A stretch of DNA of 64,000 nt from JAKALX01 sp964508715 (GCA_964508715.1 CAZDUX010000005.1:1-64000), one strand, 5' to 3'; positions 1 through 8,352 are shown, counted from the stretch's first letter. A program made the numbers and translations. The notes: generated from the letters alone by a model not told the origin.

Positions 1-2
1 GC

Positions 3-41
3 CCCGTCTCTGCCGTCCTGGGCGTCTATGAACGCCAATGA
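3..41 (+). CDS. C-terminal fragment of an upstream gene (partial)
   Basis: The frame starting at base 3 stays open to a TGA at 39-41 and gives the tail PVSAVLGVYERQ. Its codons mostly end in C or G, as in the rest of the window, so it is probably the end of a real gene lying upstream. The fragment is too short to name. The alternative frame starting at base 1 runs to a TGA at 61-63 but looks less natural. Confidence 0.35.
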   Translation, partial: PVSAVLGVYERQ

Positions 42-59
42 TCAGCGAATCCCTAACCC

Positions 60-1304
60 ATGACAGACCGTGCCCTCGAGGGTCTCCGTGTCATTGAGTT
101 TACCGATGAAATCGGCCCCTACGCCGGCCGTCTCCTCGCCGACCTCGGCGCCGAGGTGATCAAGGTCGAACCGCCCGGTGGCGGCCGCCTTCGCCACCTT
201 CCGCCTCATTACCACGGCAAAGAAACACCCGATACCAGCATCGCCTTCTGGGTGCTCAACACCTCGAAGAAGTCCGTCGTTCTCGATCTCGACACCCCCG
301 AAGGCCAGGCCCGGGCGAAGCGCCTCATCCTCAGCGCTGACGCCGTCATCGAGGACAACCCGGTGGGCTGGATGGCTGCTCGCGGCCTTGGTTACAGCCA
401 GCTCAGCACCGAAAAGCCTTCACTGGTGTACACGTCTGTCACTGGCTTCGGCCAGACCGGCCCCCACTCCGGCTACGCCTACGACGATATCGTTGGCCAG
501 GCGATGGGCGCGATCATGACCCTCGCCGGTGAGCCCACCGATCCGCCCTTCCAGATCTACGGCAACCAGGCCAACGCCTCGGCCAGTATCGAGGCCGCGC
601 AGGGAACCCTCCTCGCCCTCCTCAGCGCCAGCCAGACCGGCGAAGGCCAGTACGTCGACGTTTCCGCCCAGGAAGCGCTCTCCATCTCCCAGGAAACCGC
701 AATGCAGACCTGGGACCTCCAGAAGAGGAACCGCACCCGGACCGGCGAGCGCGGCATGATTCCCATCGCTCTTCCTGCCACCGGGGTCTACGAGACGACG
801 GACGGCCACATCCTCTCGTTCGTCCTGGCTCCCGCCGGTGAAGAATTCCCGGCACTTGTCGACTGGATGCGTGATCGTGGCATGGCCGGCGACATGGATG
901 ACGAACCGTACCGGTCAATCGCCAGCGAACTCAACATGTCCTACATCACCCGCGTCATGAGCGATCCCGGCCAGGCCGCGCAGGTCGGTAACGTCGTGGC
1001 TGCCATGGCCCACATGAACGATCTCGTCAAGGCCTTCTTCGCGACGTTGAGCTCTGTGGAAGCCTACGAAGAGGGCCAGCGCCGCCGCCTCCTGATCGGC
1101 ATCGTCTCCACCCCGAAGACGCTTGCCGAAAACACCCAGCTCCGCGCCCGCGACTGGTTCCAGAAGCTCGATTTCCCCGATCTCGGTGTGACCCTCGAAT
1201 TCCCCGGCGCTCCCTATCGCCTCTCGGAGACGCCAGTGCAGATCGGCCGCCCGCCGCGCCTCGGCGAACATACCGATGCCATCCTCGGCGCGCTCACAGC
1301 GTAG
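60..1304 (+). CDS. CaiB/BaiF family CoA-transferase (class III), first of a tandem pair
   Basis: A 414-aa protein of the usual family length. The N-terminus carries the typical LADLGAEVIKVEPPGG segment, followed by KSVVLDLDTPEG, and the catalytic aspartate is expected in the YDDIVGQAMG stretch near residue 145. The C-terminus has RPPRLGEHTD, also typical. Class III CoA-transferases move CoA between organic acids in the cytoplasm through aspartyl-CoA anhydride intermediates. The substrate cannot be read from sequence. A second family member follows after 9 bases, so the two may be co-translated and could act as a heteromer, as some two-subunit CoA-transferases do (inference). Confidence 0.9.
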   Translation: MTDRALEGLRVIEFTDEIGPYAGRLLADLGAEVIKVEPPGGGRLRHLPPHYHGKETPDTSIAFWVLNTSKKSVVLDLDTPEGQARAKRLILSADAVIEDNPVGWMAARGLGYSQLSTEKPSLVYTSVTGFGQTGPHSGYAYDDIVGQAMGAIMTLAGEPTDPPFQIYGNQANASASIEAAQGTLLALLSASQTGEGQYVDVSAQEALSISQETAMQTWDLQKRNRTRTGERGMIPIALPATGVYETTDGHILSFVLAPAGEEFPALVDWMRDRGMAGDMDDEPYRSIASELNMSYITRVMSDPGQAAQVGNVVAAMAHMNDLVKAFFATLSSVEAYEEGQRRRLLIGIVSTPKTLAENTQLRARDWFQKLDFPDLGVTLEFPGAPYRLSETPVQIGRPPRLGEHTDAILGALTA

Positions 1305-1313
1305 GAGAACGAC

Positions 1314-2570
1314 ATGACAAAGCTCCCCCTCGACGGTATCCGCGTCGCCGACTTCTCCTGGTTCGGCGCTGGCCCCATCGCCGCTCAGACCCTCGCCTCC
1401 TACGGTGCCGAGGTCATCCGGATCGAGTCCGAAACGCACATCGACTCCCTCCGCGTCGTCCATCCGTTCGCAATGAACGAAGACGGCACCTTCAAGACCG
1501 GCTACAACGTCTCCGGTTACTTCAACAACTACAACGCGGGCAAGCTCTCCATGACCCTGAACGTCAACACCGCCAAGGGTCAGGAACTCGCTCATCAGAT
1601 CATCGCCAGGTCCGACGTTTTCATCACCAACTTCACCCCGCGTGTCATCGACAAGTGGCACCTGACCTACCCGGAACTCGCCGCCATCAATCCGCGGATC
1701 ATCGCAGCCTACGCACCGATGCAGGGCATGGCCGGGCCCCATCGCGATTTCCTTGGTTTCGGCGCCGTCCTCACCCCCGTCACCGGCATCAGCTATATGT
1801 CGGGTTACCCGAGCCGGCCCCCGTTTGGCGTGGGCACGAACTATCCCGACTACGTTATCAATCCCGGCCATACGATTACGGCTGTGCTCTCCGCACTCCG
1901 CTACCGCGAGCGGACCGGGAAAGGCCAGTGTGTCGAACTCCCCCAGCTCGAATCTGTCGTCAACTGCCTCGGTACCGCCGTCGCCAGCTACCTTGCGAAC
2001 GGCGAAGGCGAAACCCGCACCGGCAACAAGCACCCTGTCTACGCACCGCACGATGTCTATCGCTGCGCCGACGACCCGGAGTCCGTCAACTCACCCGACC
2101 GCTGGGTCGCCATCGCCTGTCACGATGATGCCGACTGGCAGAACGCCTGCCAGGCCCTTGGCCATCCCGAGGCAGCCAGCGACCCCCGCTTTGCAACGGC
2201 CGCAGCGCGGAAGGCAAACGAAGCCGCTCTCGATGAGCTCATCTCGGGCTGGACAACCGGCCGGCGCGCCGAAGAGGTGATGGAGACCCTCCAGGCTGCC
2301 CACGTCCCTGCTGGCGTCGTCCAGAACGCCCAGGACATGCTCGACCGCGACCCGCACATGAAGGCCCGGGAGTACTACGTCTATCTCGACCATCCCGAGA
2401 CCGGCCGGGCCGCCTACGACGGCTTCCCCATGCGCTTGAGCAAGACCCCCGGCCACCACCGGTCGCCAGCTCCCCTCCTCGGCGAGCACACCATGGATGT
2501 CTGCGAACGCATTCTCGGTCTCTCGATGGATGAGATCGCCGATCTCCTGGCCGAGGGCATTCTCTCGTAG
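1314..2570 (+). CDS. CaiB/BaiF family CoA-transferase (class III), second of a tandem pair
   Basis: A 418-aa class III CoA-transferase with LASYGAEVIRIES near the N-terminus and LLGEHTMDV near the C-terminus. The position matching the catalytic aspartate of the family reads HRDFLGFG, so an aspartate is kept although the context differs from the upstream copy (YDDIVGQ). It starts nine bases after the first gene's stop, with GGAG upstream of the ATG, so the two form an operon. The copies are clearly diverged, which suggests different substrates or a heteromeric enzyme rather than a recent duplication. Substrate unknown. Confidence 0.9.
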   Translation: MTKLPLDGIRVADFSWFGAGPIAAQTLASYGAEVIRIESETHIDSLRVVHPFAMNEDGTFKTGYNVSGYFNNYNAGKLSMTLNVNTAKGQELAHQIIARSDVFITNFTPRVIDKWHLTYPELAAINPRIIAAYAPMQGMAGPHRDFLGFGAVLTPVTGISYMSGYPSRPPFGVGTNYPDYVINPGHTITAVLSALRYRERTGKGQCVELPQLESVVNCLGTAVASYLANGEGETRTGNKHPVYAPHDVYRCADDPESVNSPDRWVAIACHDDADWQNACQALGHPEAASDPRFATAAARKANEAALDELISGWTTGRRAEEVMETLQAAHVPAGVVQNAQDMLDRDPHMKAREYYVYLDHPETGRAAYDGFPMRLSKTPGHHRSPAPLLGEHTMDVCERILGLSMDEIADLLAEGILS

Positions 2571-2712
2571 GTACTGCCCGGCCCCGGCAGGATGGGCGAT
2601 GGCGACCTATGTCCGGCCGCCGGGGCCTTGCCCGGCCTTTACCTCCAGCGGCCGGGGCTGTGGCGGTTCGCACGTATTCGAGTAATCCCTGACGAGGCGT
2701 AACCCGCCCGTG

Positions 2713-2721
2713 TGCTAGGAT
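2713..2721 (+). promoter_or_regulatory. Extended -10-like element upstream of lemA
   Basis: TGCTAGGAT sits 30 bases before the lemA ATG and fits an extended -10 (TG, one base, then a TATAAT-like hexamer). No good -35 lies at 16-18 bases. The same TGCTAG core precedes the NuoI-like and alaS genes. Confidence 0.35.
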
Positions 2722-2751
2722 TGCCGCGATTTCGAGTCGGAGTATGCACGC

Positions 2752-3318
2752 ATGGGTGCTGGCCTGATCGCTGTAATCGTCATCGCCGTCGTTGTCCTCA
2801 TCATCGTCCTCTTCCTCTGGTCCACGTATAACGGCCTTGTCCGCGCCCGCATCCGCGTGAAGGAAGCCTGGTCGGGTATCGATGTCCAGCTCAAGCGGCG
2901 CTCGAGCCTCATCCCCAACCTCGTCGAGACCGTGAAGGGCTACGCGGCACACGAGAAGGAAGTCTTCGAGAACGTTGCTGCCGCTCGTGCGGGCCTCATG
3001 GCCGCACAGGGGCCCGCTGCCGCCGCTCAAGCCGATAACGTCCTGACCCAGGCCCTCGGCCGCCTCTTTGCGGTCGCCGAAGCCTATCCCGAACTCAAGG
3101 CGAACCAGAACTTCCTCGAACTCCAGCGCGAGCTCACCGACACCGAGGACAAGATCGCCTATTCCCGCCAGTTCTATAACACCAACGTCAGCAGCTACAA
3201 CCAGCGCATCCAGGTCTTCCCCAACGTGCTCATTGCCGGCATGTTCGGATTCCAGGCCTCCGAATTCTACGAGGCCGAAGAAGCCGCTCGCGAGGACGTC
3301 AAAGTCAACTTCAACTAG
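2752..3318 (+). CDS. lemA: LemA family protein
   Basis: A 188-aa protein with one N-terminal membrane helix (about residues 3-24, rich in I and V), followed by the family hallmark VKEAWSGIDVQLKRRSSLIPNLVETVKGYAAHE. The rest is helical and ends in the typical ASEFYEAEEAA region. LemA proteins are membrane-anchored helical bundles of uncertain role, often encoded next to HtpX-type proteases. Here htpX is the next gene but one: a four-helix-bundle gene has come between them. GGAG about nine bases before the ATG supports the start. Confidence 0.92.
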   Translation: MGAGLIAVIVIAVVVLIIVLFLWSTYNGLVRARIRVKEAWSGIDVQLKRRSSLIPNLVETVKGYAAHEKEVFENVAAARAGLMAAQGPAAAAQADNVLTQALGRLFAVAEAYPELKANQNFLELQRELTDTEDKIAYSRQFYNTNVSSYNQRIQVFPNVLIAGMFGFQASEFYEAEEAAREDVKVNFN

Positions 3319-3322
3319 CTTG

Positions 3323-3355
3323 GATTGCCGATTGTCAATTGGCGATTGCCGATTG
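3323..3355. repeat. Left GATTGnC repeat flanking the four-helix-bundle gene
   Basis: Short iterated units of the form GATTGCC/GATTGTC fill the gap after the lemA stop. Read in reverse complement they match the units at 3732-3766, so the two blocks form an imperfect inverted repeat around the gene at 3369-3785. Confidence 0.7.
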
Positions 3356-3368
3356 AACTGGAGCAGGT

Positions 3369-3785
3369 GTGGATCAGGTTGAGTTCAAACGACGGACAAG
3401 AGCATTTGCTGTTGGTGTAATTGGCATTACCGAAAGGCTCCCCCGGTCTCGTAGCGGCGATGTCATTGGCCGCCAATTGCTCCGCTCCGCGACATCAGTC
3501 GGCGCGAATTACCGGGCTGCGTGCCGGGCTCGGTCGCCGCAGGAGATGTACTCAAAGCTTTGTATCGTCGAGGAGGAAGCCGACGAATGCCTCTACTGGT
3601 TCGAGCTTCTCGACGAGACTGGACTTGTTCCCCGGGATGCAGTTGTCGGACTGAGCCACGAAGCCGGGGAGATCCTCTCGATGATCGTCGCCTCAAAGAA
3701 GACGCTGAGTCTTCGCTTGAGTGGTTCCGGCAAATCGTCAATCAGCAATCGTCAATCGGCAATCGGTGAGCGCCGTGAATCGTAA
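3369..3785 (+). CDS. Four-helix-bundle protein (23S rRNA intervening-sequence protein family)
   Basis: A 138-aa product from a GTG start. It has the family signature QLLRSATSVGANYRAA followed by the acidic VEEEADECLYWFELLDETG helix. Proteins of this family form small four-helix bundles; they are encoded in rRNA intervening sequences and also as stand-alone genes of unknown role, and are structurally related to the accessory protein Avd of diversity-generating retroelements. The last 20 or so residues (SSISNRQSAIG...) are encoded by the right-hand repeat, and the stop overlaps the htpX start. Position between lemA and htpX, and the flanking repeats, suggest a cassette that moved in. Confidence 0.85.
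   Translation: MDQVEFKRRTRAFAVGVIGITERLPRSRSGDVIGRQLLRSATSVGANYRAACRARSPQEMYSKLCIVEEEADECLYWFELLDETGLVPRDAVVGLSHEAGEILSMIVASKKTLSLRLSGSGKSSISNRQSAIGERRES
3732..3766. repeat. Right CAATCGnC repeat, inside the four-helix-bundle gene's 3' end
   Basis: Tandem CAATCGTC/CAATCAGC/CAATCGGC units, the reverse-complement partner of the block at 3323-3355. The block encodes the tail of the four-helix protein and ends just before the htpX start. A related block lies upstream of tlyA at 43571-43602. Confidence 0.7.
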
Positions 3786-4695
3786 GCCGATCCTCGTCTA
3801 CGACCGCATCGGCGCCAATAAGCGGGCTACCGTTTTCATGATGCTCGGCTTTGTCGCCATTATCACGGCGCTCGTGGCTCTCGCGAGCGTCGCCTTCCGC
3901 CTCCCCATCGGATTCATCGGCGTCGCCGGCATCGTCCTCATCATCTACGCCCTCTTCAGCTACTACGCCTCGACCTCCATCGTCCTCTCCATCTCGGGAG
4001 CCCATGAAGTCACCAAGGAAGAGGAGTGGGAGTTCGTCCGCCGTCTCGAGAACCTCTGTATCGGCGCCGGCCTCCCCATGCCGCGCACGTGGGTACTCGA
4101 GGATTCCGCGCCAAACGCCTTCGCCACGGGCCCCGATCCCAGTCATTCCCACGTTGTTGTCACACGCGGACTTCTCGACAAGCTGGAACCGATCGAACTC
4201 GAAGGTGTCATCGCCCACGAGCTTTCTCATATCGGGAATTACGACATCCGCACCATGACCGTCGCCACGGTTCTCCTTGGCGTCGTTGCGCTTCTCGCCG
4301 ATATCTTCCTTCGCGCCACCTTCTTCGGTGCTGGAAACAGGCGCAGCCGCAACGACAGGGACGGGGGTGGACAGCTCCAGCTCATCGCGCTCGCGCTCGG
4401 CATCCTCTTTGCCATCCTTGCACCCATCGCGGCGACCGCCCTCCAGTTCGCAATCAGCCGCCGCCGCGAGTTCCTTGCTGATGCCTCAGGCGCTCTCCTC
4501 TGCCGAAACCCCGAGGCGCTCGCCCGCGCCCTGGAAAAGATCCGCGATGACACCGAGCCACTGGAAGCCGCCAACAAGGCCACCGCGTCGCTCTACATTG
4601 CCAATCCCCTCAAGGAACACGCGAGCTTCCTCAATAATCTCTTCGATACCCACCCCGATATCGACGAGCGTATCCGCCTCCTTCGCAGTATGTAA
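3775..4695 (+). CDS. htpX: HtpX-like membrane zinc metalloprotease (M48)
   Basis: A 306-aa protease from the GTG at 3775. That start has GGTGAG six bases upstream; the longer GTG-initiated frame from 3721 would only translate the repeat. Two membrane helices lie in the first 80 residues, then the zinc site HELSH (about residue 148) in VIAHELSHIGNYD, two further hydrophobic helices, and a downstream RRREFLADA that supplies the third zinc ligand. HtpX proteases degrade damaged membrane proteins, with the active site facing the cytoplasm. The gene overlaps the preceding one, and with lemA it forms the commonly seen lemA-htpX pair. Confidence 0.9.
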   Translation: MNRKPILVYDRIGANKRATVFMMLGFVAIITALVALASVAFRLPIGFIGVAGIVLIIYALFSYYASTSIVLSISGAHEVTKEEEWEFVRRLENLCIGAGLPMPRTWVLEDSAPNAFATGPDPSHSHVVVTRGLLDKLEPIELEGVIAHELSHIGNYDIRTMTVATVLLGVVALLADIFLRATFFGAGNRRSRNDRDGGGQLQLIALALGILFAILAPIAATALQFAISRRREFLADASGALLCRNPEALARALEKIRDDTEPLEAANKATASLYIANPLKEHASFLNNLFDTHPDIDERIRLLRSM

Positions 4696-4729
4696 TCCCG
4701 CACCCACCCATCTGCCCGGGCCCTTGTGT

Positions 4730-4758
4730 TTGTAGTCACAATCCCCCTTTGCTAGACT
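4730..4758 (+). promoter_or_regulatory. Candidate promoter for the NuoI/NuoG-like operon
   Basis: TTGTAG (4730-4735), a 17-base spacer and TAGACT (4753-4758) preceded by TG form a weak -35 with an extended -10. The predicted transcript start near 4765 leaves about 44 bases of leader before the ATG at 4809. This favours that start over the GTG at 4767. Confidence 0.45.
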
Positions 4759-4808
4759 CCTAGGGCGTGGGCGAGGGCCTCCAACGGCGCCACGCGCGGG
4801 GGGATGGC

Positions 4809-5282
4809 ATGGCCTACGGTTCGGGCATCGCAAAGGGTATGGGCCTCACGTTGCGGAGCATGTTCCGCCCGCCCGCCACGGTTCAATACCCGGAAGAAGT
4901 CCGCCCCATTCCCGTCTACGCTCGCACCAACCTTCTCTGGTTCGAAGAGCGCTGTACCGGATGCAGCACCTGTGCTCAGGCCTGCCCCGACGGCTGCATC
5001 CTCGTGGCCACCAGCCAGGACGCCGAAGGCCGCCGCAACGTCGACCGCTACGAGATCGACTTCCGCATCTGCATGTACTGCGGCCTTTGCACCGAAGCTT
5101 GCCCCTACGAGGCAATCCAACCCGGTGGCCCGATGGACGACGCGGTCTATCGTTTCGACGAGATGTACCGCGATAAGCATGCCCTCACCCGCATCGCCCA
5201 GGGCTTCCTCGCAACTCACGAAAATACGTATCCGAACGGGATGAAGGCGCCGTCTCCCGACGCCGACTTCCATCGGCTGTAG
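4809..5282 (+). CDS. NuoI-like ferredoxin with two 4Fe-4S clusters
   Basis: 157 aa from the ATG at 4809, which has a G-rich site upstream; an in-frame GTG at 4767 would add 14 residues. Two cluster motifs are seen: C49-x2-C52-x2-C55-x3-C59P and C88-x2-C91-x2-C94-x3-C98P, the arrangement of the complex I subunit NuoI. The N-terminal GMGLTLRSMF stretch resembles the amphipathic membrane-contact region of NuoI. The next gene, nine bases on, is NuoG-like, and no other Nuo subunits are here. The pair could belong to complex I encoded elsewhere, or to a separate NAD(P)H- or formate-linked enzyme. Confidence 0.85.
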   Translation: MAYGSGIAKGMGLTLRSMFRPPATVQYPEEVRPIPVYARTNLLWFEERCTGCSTCAQACPDGCILVATSQDAEGRRNVDRYEIDFRICMYCGLCTEACPYEAIQPGGPMDDAVYRFDEMYRDKHALTRIAQGFLATHENTYPNGMKAPSPDADFHRL

Positions 5283-5291
5283 GCAGAACGC

Positions 5292-7745
5292 ATGGTTTCT
5301 CTCACGGTTGACGGCAAGGTTATCGACGCGCCTGCCGGCGCACCCCTCGTTGAAGTCCTCAAGAATAATGGCTTCTACGTCCCCAGCCTCTGTTACATCG
5401 ATGGGCTGAAACCGTACGCCGGCTGCCGCACCTGTCTCGTCGATATCGAGGGTCCTCCCGGCCTCCAGCTCTCCTGCACCTCCGTTGTGCAGGAGAACAT
5501 GGTTGTCCGCACCGACACCGATGAGGTGCTCGAGGCGCGCAAGTCCATCGTCTCACTCATCAATGCGAACCACTCCGACCGGTGCCTCAGCTGCCACCGC
5601 CGTGAGCACTGCCACCCCGGCGACGTATGCCTTCGTGACGATGTCGTCACCCATCGCTGCCTCACCTGCTCGAAGAATTATCGCTGCGAACTCCAGGCCA
5701 CCTGCGAGATGGTCGGCATGTCCGGCTACGAACCGTGGGTCGGCGAAGAACGCTCCTGGTACCAGGTTCCGCACCCGCCTGCTGACCGCGCCAACCCGTT
5801 TCTCGAGTTCGACCCCCAGATGTGCATCCTCTGCACCCGCTGTGTGCGCGCCTGCGACGAGAAGCGCCATACCGGCGCCATCACCCTCGCCGGCAAGGGC
5901 TGGGACTCCGTCATCTCCTTCGGGGCCGGTGGCGCCGTCCACGAATCGAACTGCGACTTCTGTGGTGCCTGCATCGATGTGTGCCCCACCGCGACCCTCA
6001 TGGAGCACCCCAACAAGTGGGTTGCCAAGCCCGAGACCTGGACCTCCACCACCTGCGACTCCTGTGCTATCGGCTGCAGCATCCGCCTCGGCTCCGTGGA
6101 TGGGCGCGGCGTTATTGTCCGGCCCGGCCAGGGGAACCCCGTTTCCGGCGACCAGATCTGCGTCCGCGGCCGCTACCACTACGATTCGCTGAAGCCCCGT
6201 GAACGTCTCGGCAAGCATCTCATTCGCCGCGGAGCCATCCAGGCCCCTGCATCGCTCGAAGATGCCATCTCTCATGCCGCCAGCGCGCTCAAAGCGGCCG
6301 CCGCCAGGGGCAAGATCGGTGTCCTCGTTGGTGGGAACGCGACGAACGAAGAAGCGTTCGCAGCGCAGCAGATCGCCCGGGCCCTGAACGGCGCCATCGA
6401 TACCCCCCTCGGGCCGGTGGTTCGCGCCTCGAAGGAAGCCCTCGAGGCGCGCCTCGGCACCTGGCGCATGGCCACCGATATGACTCGCATCGCGAAGTCG
6501 AAGACGATCGTCCTCATCCACGATGACCTCGAGGAGAGCCATAACGTCGCCAGCGTCCGCATCAAGGATGCCGTCATCCGCGATGGCGCCCGGCTTGTCG
6601 TTATTGGCGCACTTCGTAGCGAACTCGTCGAGTTCGCTGCCCTCTGGCTTCGTCCCGATGGGGGCAATGAAGGCGCTACTGCCTCGCAGCTCGCTGACGC
6701 CCTCGCCGGCGCCCAGCCTGCAACGGACGATATCGCGAGTGCCGCCGGGCTCCTCGAGCACGCCGCCCGCGAAGACATGCTCGTGATTTGCGCCCCGAAC
6801 CCGGTCAGCCCGGCAATGGCCGGAGCCATGGCGGGTGGCGCCGCGAACCTCGCCGTCGCCCTCTTTGGCGCAGATGCATCGAACAATCTCGTGGTGCTCC
6901 CGCCCGAGGTCAACATCCACGGTCTCCTCGACCTCGGTATCGGCGCCACCGGCACGGCCAGCCCCCTCGATGGGCTCAGCGGCCTCCTCGTCGTCCGCGA
7001 CGACCCCACCGTTCGCCTTCCCGGCGCGGCCAACGCCCTCGCGAGTATCGAGACGGTCGTCGTGCTCGATGATGTCCTCCACGAGACTGCTGTGCGTGCG
7101 AACGTCGTTGTTGCGGCTGCACGCGCGTACGCTTCCGATGGCACGTTTACGCAAGGGGACTTCCGCGTTCAGAAGCTCACCGCGTCGGTCCTCCCCGAGG
7201 GCGATGGCGTGAAAATGTACACCGCCCTCCATGCCCTCGGCTCCGCCCTTGGTGCCGAGCTGCCGGCCACTGAGAACGCCGCTCTCGGTGAGATCGCACG
7301 GGCCAATCCCGCCTATGCGCCCGCCTGGGATCTACTCGTTGGTGATGGCATCCGCTTGCAGGTTGCACCGAGCAACAAGGGCGCCAGGATTCCCGTACAG
7401 CCGCTGGCAGCTGCCGATGGTGTTCGCGTGATCACCAGCCGCGACCTCTACACTGCCCTCGACGCAGCCGAGCTTCGCCATCCCGAGGCCGACAAGCTCC
7501 ATCGCTACTACGACCGCATCCAGGTCAGCGAGCAGGATGCTCAGCGCCTCAACATCGTCACTGGCGACGACGTGGAGGTCATGGGCAACAACGGTGTCAC
7601 CCTGCGTGCGCCAGCTACGGTAACCGACCGTGTTCCGGAAGGGCACGTCTACATCTCGAGCCTCTTCCAGGGAGGGGCGGTAGTTAACCTGTTCACCGGT
7701 GCCGCGCTCCCGACTGCCCGGCTCGGAGTCCCGGTTACGGCCTGA
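5292..7745 (+). CDS. nuoG: NuoG-like iron-sulfur/molybdopterin-domain oxidoreductase subunit
   Basis: An 817-aa protein. Residues 1-75 form a 2Fe-2S ferredoxin domain (C34, C45, C48, C62). Next is a His-Cys3 4Fe-4S site (H94, C98, C101, C107). It is followed by a second, similar cysteine cluster (H121, C123, C126, C132, ending in CELQ as in classical NuoG), plus extra C113 and C138. Two further 4Fe-4S sites are at C178/181/184/188 and C221/224/227/231. From about 245 on it is a molybdopterin-oxidoreductase-type domain ending in a dinucleotide-binding fold. The role is electron transfer in complex I or a related dehydrogenase. The doubled His-Cys region is unusual for NuoG. It is co-transcribed with the NuoI-like gene. 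Confidence 0.85.
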   Translation: MVSLTVDGKVIDAPAGAPLVEVLKNNGFYVPSLCYIDGLKPYAGCRTCLVDIEGPPGLQLSCTSVVQENMVVRTDTDEVLEARKSIVSLINANHSDRCLSCHRREHCHPGDVCLRDDVVTHRCLTCSKNYRCELQATCEMVGMSGYEPWVGEERSWYQVPHPPADRANPFLEFDPQMCILCTRCVRACDEKRHTGAITLAGKGWDSVISFGAGGAVHESNCDFCGACIDVCPTATLMEHPNKWVAKPETWTSTTCDSCAIGCSIRLGSVDGRGVIVRPGQGNPVSGDQICVRGRYHYDSLKPRERLGKHLIRRGAIQAPASLEDAISHAASALKAAAARGKIGVLVGGNATNEEAFAAQQIARALNGAIDTPLGPVVRASKEALEARLGTWRMATDMTRIAKSKTIVLIHDDLEESHNVASVRIKDAVIRDGARLVVIGALRSELVEFAALWLRPDGGNEGATASQLADALAGAQPATDDIASAAGLLEHAAREDMLVICAPNPVSPAMAGAMAGGAANLAVALFGADASNNLVVLPPEVNIHGLLDLGIGATGTASPLDGLSGLLVVRDDPTVRLPGAANALASIETVVVLDDVLHETAVRANVVVAAARAYASDGTFTQGDFRVQKLTASVLPEGDGVKMYTALHALGSALGAELPATENAALGEIARANPAYAPAWDLLVGDGIRLQVAPSNKGARIPVQPLAAADGVRVITSRDLYTALDAAELRHPEADKLHRYYDRIQVSEQDAQRLNIVTGDDVEVMGNNGVTLRAPATVTDRVPEGHVYISSLFQGGAVVNLFTGAALPTARLGVPVTA

Positions 7746-7747
7746 CC

Positions 7748-7942
7748 ATGCGCCGCCTTCTTCTCGCACCGCGCGAATGCGTCCCGGATGGCGGTGCGAT
7801 GCCCGTTGTCACCCACGGTGGTGTCATCCACGCCATCGAGGTGCATCTTGGCCTTGCTGCGAGGCGCGTGGATAACCTCGGCGGCCGCTGGTTCCACTTC
7901 GACGGCGACGACCTCGCACCAGGCGAGCCTGCCGGCCTGTGA
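7748..7942 (+). pseudogene. C-terminal remnant resembling a histidine phosphatase
   Basis: A 64-aa frame starting two bases after the NuoG-like stop and overlapping the cytidine deaminase start. It contains PVVTHGGVIHAI, which resembles the second-histidine segment of phosphoglycerate-mutase-type phosphatases (usually VSHGG.IR). A W-FHFDGDDL tail follows, like the end of that fold. The first catalytic motif (RHG) and about 120 residues are missing. Either it is a decayed phosphatase, or a small protein kept for another reason or for translational coupling. Codon use is normal for the window, so decay is not certain. Confidence 0.45.
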
Positions 7943-8334
7943 CCCTGGAACCTGCCGACGAGCAACTGCTCGAGTTCACCCGCGAACTCGCGAAAAACCG
8001 CTTTCGTCAGGGTGCCCACCACGTCTTCGCCGCTATCCGCACGCGGTCGGGGGCGGTTTTCCCCGGTGTCCACCTCGAAGCGACCGTCGGTCGTATCGCC
8101 GTCTGTGCCGAAGCTATCGCCCTCGGCAATGCCGCAATCGCGGGCGATACGGCCGTCGAAACCGTGGTTGCCGTTAATCGAAATGGTGACGTCGTTTCGC
8201 CATGCGGTATGTGCCGCGAGCTCATCCTCGATTACGCTCCCGCTGCCGAGGTCATCATCCTCGATCCCGCCGGCCTCGAACGCGTCCCGCTCGCCTCGCT
8301 CCTGCCCAATAAGTACCACCGCCTCCACGATTGA
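7939..8334 (+). CDS. cdd: Cytidine deaminase family protein
   Basis: A 131-aa protein with both zinc-deaminase motifs: the CAE of VCAEAIALGNA near residue 55, holding one cysteine ligand and the catalytic glutamate, and PCGMCREL near residue 93, holding the other two cysteines. Length and spacing fit the small homotetrameric cytidine/blasticidin-S deaminases, which convert cytidine or deoxycytidine to uridine in pyrimidine salvage. The GTG start overlaps the preceding frame by four bases. A hairpin terminator follows within 20 bases. Confidence 0.85.
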   Translation: MTLEPADEQLLEFTRELAKNRFRQGAHHVFAAIRTRSGAVFPGVHLEATVGRIAVCAEAIALGNAAIAGDTAVETVVAVNRNGDVVSPCGMCRELILDYAPAAEVIILDPAGLERVPLASLLPNKYHRLHD

Positions 8335-8352
8335 GAATCGCTGAGGACGTGG

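Noticed and set aside
5553..7232. Long minus-strand frame of about 560 codons
   Set aside because: It is the antisense shadow of the NuoG-like gene, with no recognisable domain.
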